From: Protonemura montana
Taxonomy: Eukaryota > Arthropoda > Insecta > Plecoptera > Nemouridae
NCBI GenBank assembly: GCA_947568835.1
Contig: OX387602.1
Location: 1,582,570-1,646,569 of the forward strand
DNA: 64,000 nucleotides
Reading direction: 5' to 3'
The stretch's first letter is position 1. Each line of letters opens with the position of its first letter. The position numbers were made by a program, and so were the translations under genes. The notes beneath the pieces were generated by a model, which saw nothing but the letters and a program-made list of their open reading frames with translations, was not told where the DNA came from and searched no databases. This document shows positions 1 to 12,597 of the stretch, piece after piece.

Positions 1-1118
1 TTTACTGACATCTAGACGTATTATAAGATTCACAGCCATCTAGACGTATTATAAGATTCACTGCCATCTAGACGTATTATAAGATTCACTGCCATCTAGA
101 CGTATTATAAGATTCACTGCCATCTAGACGTATTATAAGATTCACTGCCATCTAGACGTATTATAAGATTCACTGCCATCTTGACGTATTATAAGATTCA
201 CTGACATCTAGACGTATTATAAGATTCACAGCCATCTTGACGTATTATAAGATTCACTGCCATCTAGACGTATTATAAGATTCACAGCCATCTAGACGTA
301 TTATAAGATTCACTGCCATCTCACTGCCATCTAGACGTATTATAAGATTCACTGCCATCTTGACGTATTATAAGATTCACTGCCATCTAAACGTATTATA
401 AGATTCACTGCCATCTCACTGCCATCTAGACGTATTATAAGATTCACAGCCATCTAGACGTATTATAAGATTCACTGCCATCTTGACGTATTATAAGATT
501 CACAGCCATCTAGACGTATTATAAGATTCACTGCCATCTTGACGTATTATAAGATTCACTGCCATCTAGACGTATTATAAGTTTCACTGCCATCTTGACG
601 TATTATAAGATTCACTGCCATCTAGACGTATTATAAGATTCACAGCCATCTAGACGTATTATAAGATTCACTGCCATCTTGACGTATTATAAGATTCACT
701 GCCATCTCACTGCCATCTAGACGTATTATAAGATTCACTGCCTTTTTACTGCCATCTAGACGTATTATAAGATTCACAGCCATCTAGACGTATTATAAGA
801 TTCACTGCCATCTTGACGTATTATAAGATTCACAGCCATCTAGACGTATTATAAGATTCACTGCCATCTTGACGTATTATAAGATTCACTGCCATCTTGA
901 CGTATTATAAGATTCACAGCCATCTAGACGTATTATAAGATTCACTGCCATCTAGACGTATTATAAGATTCACTGCCATCTAGACTTATTATAAGATTCA
1001 CAGCCATCTAGACGTATTATAAGATTCACAGCCATCTAGACGTATTATAAGATTCACTACCATCTAGACGTATTATAAGATTCACAGCCATCTTACTGCC
1101 ATCTAGACGTATTATAAG
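1..1118. repeat. 28-bp tandem repeat array (satellite/minisatellite)
   Basis: About 39 head-to-tail copies of a 28-bp unit that begins GCCATCTAGACG and ends AGATTCACT. The array runs off the left edge, so its true length is unknown. Copies are nearly identical and differ mainly at two sites, CTAGAC versus CTTGAC and CACTGCC versus CACAGCC. A few 10-12 bp partial units are inserted (near 318, 411, 705 and 1090), and one degenerate junction with a T-run lies near 742. The low divergence points to recent homogenisation. No coding potential is apparent. It ends abruptly at about 1118 in unrelated sequence. Confidence 0.97.
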
Positions 1119-2148
1119 AGACGGATCCTCTCCACTGATTGGCAATCCGCGCAATGGCTGGCGAGGTCTGGTCCCGATTTTCCTTCATATGTGGAGGGTC
1201 TGCGAAGTAACGATCCTGGAAAACGTGTCCCTATATCCCGCCGTGCTCTCAGGAGATATTTCTCTCGCCTTGTGCAATTGCAAGATTTGTTAATATGCTA
1301 TGCTTAATGCGCAAGTTGCTTACATAAATACACACACACACACACAGACGCATTCACCCAATGTTTCTATAAGTTCTCTGTTCTTTGTGATTTACGCACC
1401 CCATTTCTTTGTGACCTTGTTCACAGTTCAAGGAACGATGTCCTATGCTCATGAAATTGGTCCTCGGCTTTAAGCTGCTGAAGAATTATTAAGAAATAAA
1501 CATATGGTAACAACATATGGTGACCACTAACCACCGTAGTATAGTGATCTAGAATTAGGGTTGCATTGCCTGAGTGCCAGGGGGTTGGTGGGAGGAGGGG
1601 GGCAGCGACGAGATCATGATGACGTCGAACGGGTGACTTGTTTGCGATCAAATCGAGGGTGGGGCAGGCGCGTAAACACGAGAAGGTCGAACGAGAAACT
1701 GGAAAGATTTGCCATCAACATATTGCCTAGATTATATATTTTAAAGATGCTGAGAGGTGTGTGATCCTGCGACCAATGAAATTTGTCGTCGCATGATTTG
1801 CCTATTCAATAAGCCAATCACAGCAGTTTATGAATCTCCGCAGAAAGGTAGAAAAGTGCCGAAAGTTCGTCAAGGAACTGTAAAGATAGTTTTGTTCTCA
1901 AGAGCATCGCATTATTGCACCGTATCCCAAGTGATAATTGGCAACAATATTGGGAAAATATAAGTGAGGGTCAAAGAAAACTTGTTACATAAATGTTTTG
2001 TTTCGGTTGTACATTGTAATATTTCATCTTATACATATTAAGTGGCATTTTACAAGAACTCGTTGAACAGTGTAGGAATATCAAAAATAATTTCGATTCC
2101 AAATCCCAAGAGTGCGTAGCTGTGACTTGGCTAATTCTTGAAATCGCA
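1119..2148. other. Intergenic, 5' flank of the TAT gene
   Basis: Single-copy-looking DNA between the satellite array and the first recognised TAT exon. It holds a short (AC)n microsatellite at about 1330-1346. No open frame here looks like a gene. The TAT promoter, and possibly a noncoding first exon, should lie here, but I see no clear TATA box or initiator. Confidence 0.5.
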
Positions 2149-5100
2149 ATGACTCCTCGCCTGCGCCGTGGCTGGGATGTACCGTCTTCGAGCATAGCCC
2201 GGGAGACGTTTAACCCCATTCGATCGATCGTCGAGCACCTCCGACTGGAGCCCAATCCAGACAAGCCCATGATAGCCCTCTCCATTGGTAAGCGTTGGCA
2301 CCTCATGTCTTCAGGGAGATTGTCTTCAAGACGATTGCACGTTTTGCTCCTTTGCGCATAGATTTAGCAATGTTAATGCAGTTTCTCTGCATTTGAGGGA
2401 AGCTGATTCGGTAATCTAGCAATTATGTCAACGCACCTGATCACCGAATGTTGCACGACTCTTCACTCAAAGCCCAAGGCGTCGAACATTGTCATATGTG
2501 TGTGTGTTATAGTTTAAACCATTCTCGCTCATTTCCAAAAGATGTTTTAATTTATGCGCAATATTCTGATCAACTGGTTTCTTACGCCATCGCATGGCAT
2601 AAAAAACTAACCAACATCTATTTTCGTATCCATGGTTATAGTTATTCCCGTTCTTAAATTGTTTGCAGTTGTCTATGAGTGACAGAAGAATGTCATTTTT
2701 GTGGGCCGTTGTGTGTTTGTGGCCATGCTTCTGTCATGGAATCAAAAGTCCAGACTGTCGCAGCTAACGCTGTCCATAATTCCTACAATTGAAGGATTTC
2801 TCACAACCTAAACACACTCCTTACAGTGTCGCTATTCGCTTATCATGGCTAATTATCAACTATCGCAGAGTGGTCAGATTAAACAACGGACATTTGTTTC
2901 GTACGCAGTAATTATTTCGGGAAGTAGCCTCAAGACTTGGTCTTGGAGGAGAGGGGCACTTTGACATACGCATAGCAATTTGTGCCTAGATCCAGTCAGA
3001 ACGTAATGAGTACTCAAACTGGCGTATTTAAAGTTCGAAAACGTTTATCGGGACACACCACTTCTAGTTTTCTACGAATTTTCGTAATGGTTCGCTCCAT
3101 GGGCCGCTACTTCAGGATCCTCGAGACGTATTTTGCATGCCCCACGTGCCTTGGTGGCCGAAGTCATCGCCGCCAGCTAGGCAAGTTCCGCCAGAGGTTA
3201 GCACAGCTCCCGCCGCCGCCGCCGCCGCCGTCGTCGCCGTCTCATGGAGCTGGCTGGTATGCTAATCACTTGCTGGAATTTGTGACAACGCTCGCTCGTG
3301 AAATCATAGAGGATATTAAAACAGTTTTGTCATATTTCGCACTCGTTCAGTACGTCTCTTAAGTTGGTTATTGGACCCGTGCTTTTGAATTGTCGGCACT
3401 CGGCCATCCTGCGACCTTGACTCTCATGGCTTAAAGGCGAAGTCGATGCCGAACGTGATCGTTTGTTATACCTACCTACGGAAAATGCGATTTGTTCACA
3501 CATTTAGCCGGAAAATTAACCCCTACATCCCATTCCGAGGAGCACTGCAAGTCCGATGCATTTATGTTGCTCGGTATTTACAATTGAACTCTAACCACTG
3601 AGTGCATGCATTTTAATGGGACGTGCTTGACATTGGCAGGGTCGTCTGGCCGAAATTATGTTTTATTTTAATTATTTCACTACCAACTGATCATCTAGCA
3701 CAGGTGCCCGTGCCAGATTACCGAGGCTCTGCAGAGGACAACTTTGCTCCACGGGCTTCTTGCCAAGTCCAGTATACACATTCTTATTATCACCATCTTA
3801 TTTTTTGTAATAGTGGACACTGGTTAGCCATGGCCTTCGCTAAGTTGCTTGACTGCGAACTTGAGTTTTAATTTTTAGCCAGTTCGTCTAGATGACCACT
3901 GACTGGCTTTCCTCAATTCCGAAGATGCAAACGGCAGGAAAGGTCCTCACTATTTAGGTACAATAATAGCGTACAGTTGCTGAATCAATGAATAAGGTCA
4001 AGGGACGATAATCGTCGCTTTAACAACACGGAAAAACAAGCGATCAGCTGGTTAGTGCGCATTTTAACGTGGCCTCTACATAAATTAAGCACGCGTAAAA
4101 TGTTTTCACCTAAGTCTAACCACTTCGATTGCGATGGAATAGGTATTCCGGTTCTTTTTGCGTCTCTGGTACACTCACCGTCGCTGAGTTGCTGGGCACC
4201 AGCCAGCAACCAGCGTCCGGCTGGCTGAGTTTTCCAGCTCCAAGCTACATGGAAACCAAGGCTACAGCTCATGGCCTGTTGTTGTCGTCGTCGGCGACGG
4301 CGGCGGCTGCAGAAGAATCACGTGCGGTCTGCGTGGACGCTCGATGCTCGATTTGCAAGTCGCTTCATAATGTTAGAAAATAAAAATGTTTGTTAAGTCA
4401 CCATAAACCGCTTTCAAATTAGACGCCTGCACGTTTCGAAGTTATGCGAGATCAATTTATGTTTCGAACTGAATGGCTTTCCGGTCGTAAATACTTTGCT
4501 CTTATCGGAACAGTGCAAATTTTAAGACACTTTCCAGTGTTGAGGTTGCAACTCCACTTCAATTGAACTCACAGTTCTGTCTCGCGAAGCTGTATTCACA
4601 TGCGTACTCTACCGAGTAGTAATTTTCTTGTGTTTCAAGTAAGCACTGTCAAGCCATCGTGAAAATAGTACCTAACACATCCACGAAAACACAATTAACT
4701 GTACATTTTTTCCACTTTCTTCCCAAAGGTATAATGCGAAATTCTTGTGGTGATTGTACGCGCTATTTGGAAAATGCAGGGCAATCTTAAAAAAACTCCC
4801 TAGCGTTCCCTCTCAGTACACGTCCAGTCAATTCAGCCGCTATTTCGTCAACTGGCAGAAGAATGCTTCTGCACCTGAGTTATACCAACGAAAGATTTCT
4901 TCGTGCATGATGCAACTCCGGCAGTCTTTTCGTCAGGCATCGCCGGTGCATCCACGTGTACAACATTGGTGCACTTTGGCAGATGCGACGGACCCTGAAT
5001 GCGAGCCACTCGCGGTGATCCGCAGGGACCGAGCGTTCGACTCGTCGTGAATTTCCCTAAAACCAAACTAAATCCCTGTCTGCGTTTGTCTGCATCCCAC

Positions 5101-8100
5101 AGGAGATCCCACCGTGTTCGGCAATCTGAAGCCTCCGGCAGAAGTGATCGATGCCCTCCACGAGAGCATCGACTCATTCAAGTACAACGGATATGCACCA
5201 AGCGTTGGTGAGTGATTATTCAACGCTTCACCAGTTTTGATTCTATAACACACCGAGGATGCGCCATTATTTGTATAACTTTTTTTTTGTTTTTAGGTTA
5301 TGAAGCTTCAAGAAAGGCGGTTGCAGAATATTCTTCGTTGGCAAATTTGACAGTCAGTGCCAAGGTCAGTAATACCTACTTTTGGTGTCAGTGCCAGACC
5401 ACAGGGTCGTTTAATTTTCCCTTACTTCACAGATGCATTTCGGGGGTTTTTATTAAAAAGAAAATGACATTCGAGGGACAGTGGCCACAGCCACTTCTAG
5501 TTGTACTAATTCTAATTTAGACTTGAGCTCAGATTGGGTGGTAACGAGAAGTGTTTTGGAAATTTGGCTGATTTTCAGCAACAAAAAATGACACCCCCAG
5601 AAAATGTGCTGCTCTAAAGCGGCAGCCATAGTCTTACCCTATGTCCGGGACCGTTTGGTGATAACATGGTGATCCATCTAGCAATTTCTCACCACAATAA
5701 TTCCACAAACACAATTACTTTCAATTGTGTTACTCGTGAACTGATTAGATTTGGTCCTGTCTTTGCATCAGGATGTGATCCTGTGCAGTGGTTGTTCTGG
5801 CGCCCTCGACATTTGCATCACGGCTTTGTCGAATCCTGGTCAGAACATCCTGGTACCTCGGCCAGGATTCTCCATCTATCGGACACTAGCGGTCGGGCTC
5901 GGCATCACGGCCAAACCTTACAACCTGAAGGTGAGAAATCTATCGGACACATTGGCTAGTAGACTACAGGCAAAAGGTCGGCAAATATCGTATCAAGCTG
6001 AAATTTTGACCACTTGTTCAGAACAACATAGAGACACTGTATGTACAACACCGACAAGGGTGTCCAAACAAATGTTTCTACCTAAAAATGGCTAAACGCC
6101 TCTCGTTGATCTACAGCCGGACAAGGGCTGGGAGGTGGACCTGGTGCAACTCGAGCAGCAGATCGACGGGAACACGGCGGCGCTGGTCGTCAACAACCCG
6201 TCCAACCCGTGTGGCTCCGTGTACAGCAAACAGCATTTGCTTGCCATCCTCGAAGTCGCGCGACGCAACTTTGTGCCTATCATCGCCGACGAGATATACG
6301 AGCACTTGGTGTGTACGCCGCGATCCCTTATATTGCTAATGACTGATTCCATCCTGACATATGAGTGAATAACATGTGGAATCTGTCCGATCAACAGGTG
6401 TACCCCGGCGAAGTGTATTACTCGCTGGCGTCGCTGTCCGTCGATGTGCCGATCTTGTCCTGCAGCGGGCTGACAAAGAGGTGAAGCTGACACATGAACG
6501 TTCTTGTCAATTTCAATGCCAGTTGCGTGCCATGCGAGCGGTTCTTGAGTGATTCTTGTTATTTGCGCAGGTTTCTGATCCCTGGGTGGAGAATGGGGTG
6601 GATCATTATCCACGACCGCAACGGCGTCTTTGAACGAGAGGTAGGTCGATCGAGGATGAATGATGAAGTCGATAATGGAAGACGCAACAGTATAATAATT
6701 TGGATGACTTCACCACTTACCATTCATAGCATTTTGGAAAACAAATATTTACAATTACTTGGCTATCGCCAATAAATGCCCAACTGCAGTTTTAAGAAGT
6801 CACTCAATGGAACACTGATGTGGAATTACGAACGCCCGCTGACCATTCGGGATTAGTGCAAAACATGCGTGTTTAAGGGAACCACTGTAAATTTTCTGTA
6901 AATGTTTGCAGGTGCGAAGAGGGCTTAACTGCCTGAGCCAGAGGATTATTGGCAGCAATACTCTGGTTCAAGGGGCTCTTCCCGCTATCCTGAAGAACAC
7001 CAAGGACGACTTCTACCAGAACACAATCAACACGCTGTTCGGCCACGCGAAGTTGGTGTTTGGGCTTCTCAACAAGGTGGAGGGGCTCACCCCTGTTATG
7101 CCACAAGGGGCGATGTACATGATGGTATGTCCTTGTGTGTCGAGTTTATCCTCCTGACCAAAGAAAGACAAACCAGATAGTGCTAGCGGTGGTCGAAACA
7201 GGGGGCCTCAGCACGTGCATTGCAACCCAGAACCACCTGAATCATTCAAATACTTCAAATTTAGTTGAGAGTTAATGAAATGGTTCAGTCAAAAGGAGTC
7301 ACAATGATTTAAAAATGTAAGCAATGGTTTTCTGAGCCAACGGTACGAATACAATTGCACGGAGTGAGATATTTTATGGGAACCGCCACAAGTTAGCCCA
7401 GGAAATGGGGTTGGATTGTAGGGAAGTTGAAATAAATACAACTATAAGGTCACCCGTACTTGTTAGATCACCAAGGTTAAGCAACAATGCGCTGGGTCAT
7501 GAATTGGATGGGCGACCATCATACACATGACCAGTTCTGTTCGGGGGAGAGGATGAAGGGACTAAAGCAGTACAATAAATTCGGTCCCCTTGGTGCTCTA
7601 CGACAGTAGTAGGATATGAGCCGACACCAGGTTTCCCCTCCTCCCTTCTAGCTGGATTAGGCTAATCATACTAATCATCATTACCCAGTCATTCACCGAC
7701 TTACACCAGTGCCACAGGGCCCGTTGCCAAAGAGTGCACCGTTAAACACAACAAATCAATCAATCAATGAATCATTAAACCAGTGTCACAGGGACAAACG
7801 ATAAAGATTTGGTAAAAATGGCGAAGAGGCTGTTGATATTGGTTCCTGGTCCTCACCATTCTTTGTTCAAGAGCACTGAGCATGCGGGTTTTTCTTGCAG
7901 CATGACTTACATTCGGATTTTGTTCACAGGTGGGAATAAACATGGCTCGGTTCTCCGCTTTTCCCAGCGAACTTCACTTTGTGCAACAGCTGGTGTTGGA
8001 GGAGTCTGTCTTTTGCCTGCCCAGTCAGGTAAACTAGCAAATATTAGCCAGTCAACAACCGATCAAAGGAATTGATTGTAAGAGTTAACTTAATTGCTAC

Positions 8101-8933
8101 ACAGGAAGAAACTAATCGAATTCAAGGCAAGACACATTTTGGGAAGATTGTCTGCAGAAGTTTCATGCTACAATCAATCAGACGTGGGAACCGGAGTCGG
8201 AATCGTAGATTTTTTTCGAACGAATAATTGTTTTTATTTCTTTGGATCGATTGTCGCTTATTGCTCAAAAGTGTTATGTAGATGTGTTTAAACCAGGGGC
8301 TGGAACCAGAACTGCTTGAAACTGCTTGAAAGTAGACATTTTCGCTGGAATCAGAACCCAAACAGTGGGAAAAGTCAGAACAAGAACCCGAATCAAAATA
8401 CATAGTAAGGATTCCGTTTCTTTTCCAGCGAGTATTATGTGGTTCTAAAATGCACATTTTGTTATCTTAATTTTCTGCACTAACACCTTTTTTAAGGCAC
8501 CTAAATGTTGACCAATTCCAGTTAACTCTCAAACAACAAACTCAAACTACGGCAAAAAATAGTGGCATAAAATAATTTGTCTTGAGAGAGCCCATGCGTT
8601 TTGGAATGAGAAACAAAACCTGAACAAATAGATACATTTAATTGTGAGTCGGAATCAAAATGCTAGATTTTGGTAAGTTGGTTGATTGGTTGATTGGCAA
8701 CAAGCAGCAACACCGCTCCATGTGTGTTCCAGTGTTTCGACTTCCCCAACTTCATCCGACTCGTGCTAACAGTACCCAAAGAGCAGTTGATCGACGCTTG
8801 CCAGAGGATCGCATCATTCTGCGAGCGACACTACAATCGGCGGTCGAAGATTACAACAGACTGCAACATAAACAACAAGATCTCGCACACAGTTCTCGTT
8901 GTAGAAAACGAGGGTCGCCTAGGAAAGGGATAA
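2149..8933 (+). CDS. TAT: Tyrosine aminotransferase (PLP-dependent, class I aminotransferase)
   Basis: Ten exons: 2149-2287, 5103-5207, 5297-5364, 5772-5930, 6117-6308, 6398-6480, 6571-6640, 6912-7124, 7930-8028 and 8733-8933, all with GT-AG junctions. The spliced 1329 nt encode 442 aa, close to the 454 aa of human TAT. The enzyme transfers the amino group of tyrosine to 2-oxoglutarate, the first step of tyrosine catabolism. Visible landmarks are TFNPIR (20-25), [12 protein letters not shown] (44-55), the substrate/PLP segment NNPSNPCG (183-190), ADEIYE (214-219), the Schiff-base lysine K248 in SGLTKRF, PGWRMGW just after it, and the substrate carboxylate-binding arginine in NFIRLV (about 385). 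The start is the first ATG of exon 1. The open frame extends further upstream, so an extra 5' exon is possible. Introns 1 (2.8 kb) and 8 are the longest; intron 8 carries a 5S-like SINE. Confidence 0.96.
3209..3230 (+). repeat. (CCG)7 microsatellite
   Basis: A run of seven CCG triplets followed by TCG/CCG repeats, inside intron 1 of the TAT gene. It gives a short proline run in one frame, but nothing around it looks like an exon. Confidence 0.85.
7445..7790 (+). mobile_element. 5S rRNA-derived SINE (SINE3-like) in TAT intron 8
   Basis: The 5' part (about 7452-7525) resembles the internal control region of insect 5S rRNA: TTAGATCACCAAGG, GGTTAAGCAAC (box A-like) and ATTGGATGGGCGACC (box C-like) occur in the right order and spacing. 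A non-5S body of about 240 bp follows, ending in (AATC)n-like sequence near 7765-7785. This is the layout of SINEs transcribed by RNA polymerase III from a 5S-type internal promoter. The first third of 5S is missing, so it is not a functional rRNA gene. A related body lies on the minus strand near 33830-33995. Boundaries are approximate. Confidence 0.72.
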
Positions 8934-10052
8934 TTCCTAGGGAGAGTCAGCTTTTTTAGAAGTAAGCAGACCTTCACCAAAGTAGGAACATCAAAAGTGT
9001 CATTGGTATTAAAATATTTCCATTTTTTTATTGGAATTTTTTTCCTAAGGTTTGGTGAATTAAGTGGCAGGTGTTTCAACAACGCATTCATTTATTAAGT
9101 GACATATTTTGTATTATTTACTCGTAAATCTAAAATCCAAATATGTTTATATCCATTAAAAGTGCAATTTGTGCAATGCAAGCAGTGGTACTTACCTATT
9201 TAGGTAAGTTATTTTTGAGAATTTTGCTTTACATTTCACTGATCTCAATTGCTCACGCACGGCGAGATCCTCATTTTGTTGCACAGAAGTCTTATCCTCT
9301 AGGCTAATTTTGTTGTTATTATTATTAATATTCTCATCATCATTGTGGAAGGGTACATTAAATCGAATACACATATTAGTTACAGAAATCTTATTCTTTA
9401 ATAGTTTCTGATTTTGTTATTCAGAATATATTTTTGTTCTGCGAATTCTATTAAAATTATTTAAAACTGCAGCATTTTAAGATTGTTGAAATTTAATGCA
9501 TAAATATGTCTTTTTCCCTATCTTAAATTTATGGGGCACCCGGTTCCGATGCTTTGCATGTTTGTAAGTCGACACTACATAATGGGTCAACAGAAAGATG
9601 CTTCTTTGAACTTGATGACCATTCTTGTCCAGACCAACGTTCATTGGTTTTCTTTGGGCTAAGACATTGAGTTTACTTGTTAGTATTTTGCCACTAAAGT
9701 TACTTTACATACAAGTAACTTGCAAGGTGGTACAGTAATTAAAATGTGGAATTACCCCACTGGCCAAGCCCAAACTTGCTAGATTTTGCCTAAGCAGTAA
9801 AAAAATACAAATCCATCACATCAAAAAAGCTGCCAATGAGGGAAATAGGTAGATAAAAAGACTAAATAAGCTAATCTGCAATATTTAATCAAAGTTTAAC
9901 GTAGATAAGTTCAAGAAAAATCGAACGTTTGTTTACAATTCAAATCAACCGTTGTCTGGCGCGCTACAGCAGCGAGGCCTCTGTGGGCGGGGCTAGTTAC
10001 CTGAGAAATGTGCGATACGATTTTAACCTAAGATTCTCAAACCAGCTAATTT
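8934..10052. other. Intergenic: TAT 3' region and NDUFAF6 5' flank
   Basis: AT-rich DNA with no supported gene. The 3' UTR of TAT must begin here; an ATTAAA near 9007 could act as its poly(A) signal. The promoter of NDUFAF6 must lie at the right end, where a short GC-richer patch (about 9955-10000) precedes the start codon. Nothing else was recognised. Confidence 0.45.
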
Positions 10053-12090
10053 ATGAGTGTATCTCGTCGGATTGTGTGGCAGGATTTTAGAAAAATAACA
10101 GGTGGATTACAAAATGGGGTGTCAAAATATAGCACAAGTACCAGCCAGTCAGCCTCTGAATATTGTATGGAAATGCTCCGGTAAGAAAATAAGGTATCGT
10201 CGGCCTGTGACCCACCTAGATCATTACCTCTTATACTAAATTTGACCATCTATTCATGTTTCCTAGTTTTGAGTCTGGAGAAAATATCTAAAATTCCTTT
10301 GTCATCAGTCACCACAACCTCAACCAAAGTTAACTGAAGTTAATGCTTTTTGGCTTGGGTGTTACAAAACACCCGTCTCAGAGACATTTCCCTAGCTTCT
10401 AGTGCTTTGGACTGCTTGAAAAAGGTATTCTTTCTCAGTACGACGATTTTTAATCATCGAGAACACAAGAGCAAAGATATGTGTTTAAATCATGTTTTGT
10501 TAAGTAACTGCAGCACGTTTACGAGTGACATCTTATTTCATTTTTTTAGAACTATGGGTGTCAGCTGTTCACACTTTAGTATGCATAGATTTCGTTGTGT
10601 TTCCAAGTCAATAGAACCAATATTCCAAATTCAATCCCTTTGTTAATGCTGAAAGATCTCCTTGCTATACTTTTTAATCTGACTTTCCTGCTTCCTGAAG
10701 AGTTCCTGTTTGCATTACACGTTCAATGAAAAATCAGCTATCATAGTTGGTAAAGATTATAGATTATTAATCATTGATGCTGGGTATTTGGTATGCAGCC
10801 TTTCTACCTAATTACAATTATGTATAATTAAAAAGATTATTTTCCTACAGAAAGTACGACTATGAAAACTTTTTATGCACATTGCTTCTGCCTAGTCAAA
10901 TTAGAACTGCGGCATTTGCGATACGAGCATTCAACATTGAGGTAGCAAAAGTACAGGATAATACCAGCGATGCCAGAATCGGTCAGATGAGAATGAAATT
11001 CTGGGAGGATTCTATAGATAAATTATACGACAAAATTACTCCGAAGCATCCTGTCACAATTGAAATATCTAGGGTATGTATATTTTCATAAAATTATTGT
11101 CATTTTTAAATGCACTTTTTGTAAACCATTTCAAATTTTGATCATTGGTGCCTTTTTTGCTGTGTTTTACAAAAAAAACTTCCAAAGGCTTCATATTTTA
11201 CTAACGTATATAACTTTAAATATTAACTAACTTATGTTAACTTTGTATAACTTCATATTTTTGGTAACAAAGCTAATGCTATTCACGCATGAACTTTTAG
11301 TTCTTTGTCTCTATTCTGTTAGACTCTTCAGAGGCATAAACTTTCCAAGAGATATTTTAAGCGGCTGATCGCTATGCGTACGAAGCAGCTAACTTCAAGT
11401 ACGCTACCAACAATGGATGCTATGGAAGTGTATACGGATCAATCAGTTTCATCAGTGTACTACCTGTTGCTGGAAGCATCAGGTAGGATCAATAAAAAAA
11501 TGTAGAGCTCAACTTCATAGTTATGCAATGTTTAAATAGAATCATTTGTTCATAAACTTGTTGATTTTGTTATTGTAGGCATTGAAAATGTTCATGCTGA
11601 TCATGTTGCTAGCCATCTAGGCAAGGCTCACGGCATTGCTAACTTGATACGGTCTATACCATATAATGCTCAAAGAGGCACTGTAGTGTTGCCACAAGAT
11701 ACTCTCCTCAAGCATGATGTAGCCGAAGAGTCCATCATTCGGGGTAGCCGAGAGCAGCCATTCAGAGATGCCATTTTTGAAGTAGCCGTACGAGCAAAAC
11801 AACATCTTGAAAAAGTAAGATGTGTATTCTTTTACAAGGTACAGCACAATATGAAAAGAACCACCTGTAAGCAGCTTTTTTTCTAACCTGTGTTTATTTT
11901 TCAGGCAAGAAGTTTAAGGAAAAACGTCCCTCCTAGCAGCCATTTACTCTTCCTTCCCGCAGTTACAGTAGACTCCTATCTTGAACGATTGCGCAAAGCC
12001 GACTTTGACGCATTTGACATTAGTTTGCAGAGAAGAAATTTGTTTCTGCCAATTGTATTGTATTGGAACAAAATAAAATCAATGTACTAA
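10053..12090 (+). CDS. NDUFAF6: NDUFAF6-like mitochondrial complex I assembly factor
   Basis: Five exons: 10053-10180, 10851-11073, 11323-11482, 11579-11814 and 11905-12090. The spliced 933 nt give 310 aa (human protein 333 aa). NDUFAF6 is a squalene/phytoene-synthase-fold protein needed for early mitochondrial complex I assembly. The N-terminus (about 1-30) is rich in Arg, Lys, Ser and Thr with no acid cluster, as expected for a mitochondrial presequence. Family landmarks are LLLPSQIRTAAFAIRAFN, IGQMRMKFWEDSID, VYYLLLEASG, HLGKAHGIANLIRSIPYN and the DVAEESI segment. The aspartate-rich motifs that would mark a true prenyl-transferring synthase are not evident, in line with the family's non-enzymatic role. 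An AATAAA lies inside the last codons, suggesting a very short 3' UTR. Confidence 0.93.
12072..12077 (+). promoter_or_regulatory. AATAAA poly(A) signal inside the NDUFAF6 coding end
   Basis: A perfect AATAAA overlaps the Lys-Ile-Lys codons 11 nt before the TAA stop. Normal cleavage 10-30 nt downstream would place the mRNA end at about 12088-12107, leaving a 3' UTR of at most about 20 nt. The next AATAAA on this strand, near 12578, abuts the ATG of the following gene. Function is inferred from sequence only. Confidence 0.5.
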
Positions 12091-12597
12091 ACATTTTGCT
12101 AAAGATATAATTTATATTGCAATATGAAAACCACCCTCGCCTTGTTGGCGGGTTTTTCTTCTGTCGGTTTGAAATTGCTTATTCCCGGAAATACACGCAC
12201 AGCTGCTCCCCGCCACAGCCATCTAAACCAAACCGTCTGCGGATGCATGTTGAACGTCAAGCTATGCCAAACTAAAAAATGATAATTAGTTATTTATATT
12301 TGAAAGGTATCCCAAATATATGTGATCCCAAAAACACATAAATTTTCCAACATTCAATTCCTGTTTGCATCAATGAAACGTAATTTTACCACAGCTGCAA
12401 AATAATCAAACTTTGGATTGGAATATATTTTCACAGCCGACCTCCCTCTAAAAAGACGACACTAGCGCGGTGCTTATCGTAGCGCAATGCTAAACTGCTA
12501 CCCAGGCAGCTGAATGAAGAAAACTGTGGCGCAGGATTCTCGTGTTATTTGCCAATTGTGATTTACTTTATACCGAAATAATAAATGTTTTCTGGAA
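12091..12597. other. Short intergenic spacer with the ZCCHC14 5' UTR/promoter
   Basis: A 507-bp spacer between the NDUFAF6 stop and the ZCCHC14 start on the same strand. A small inverted repeat (AAACCACCCTCGCC...GGCGGGTTT) lies near 12126-12155. A short ATG-started frame near 12584 closes after seven codons, just past the main ATG, and could act as an overlapping upstream ORF. No TATA box is evident. Confidence 0.45.
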
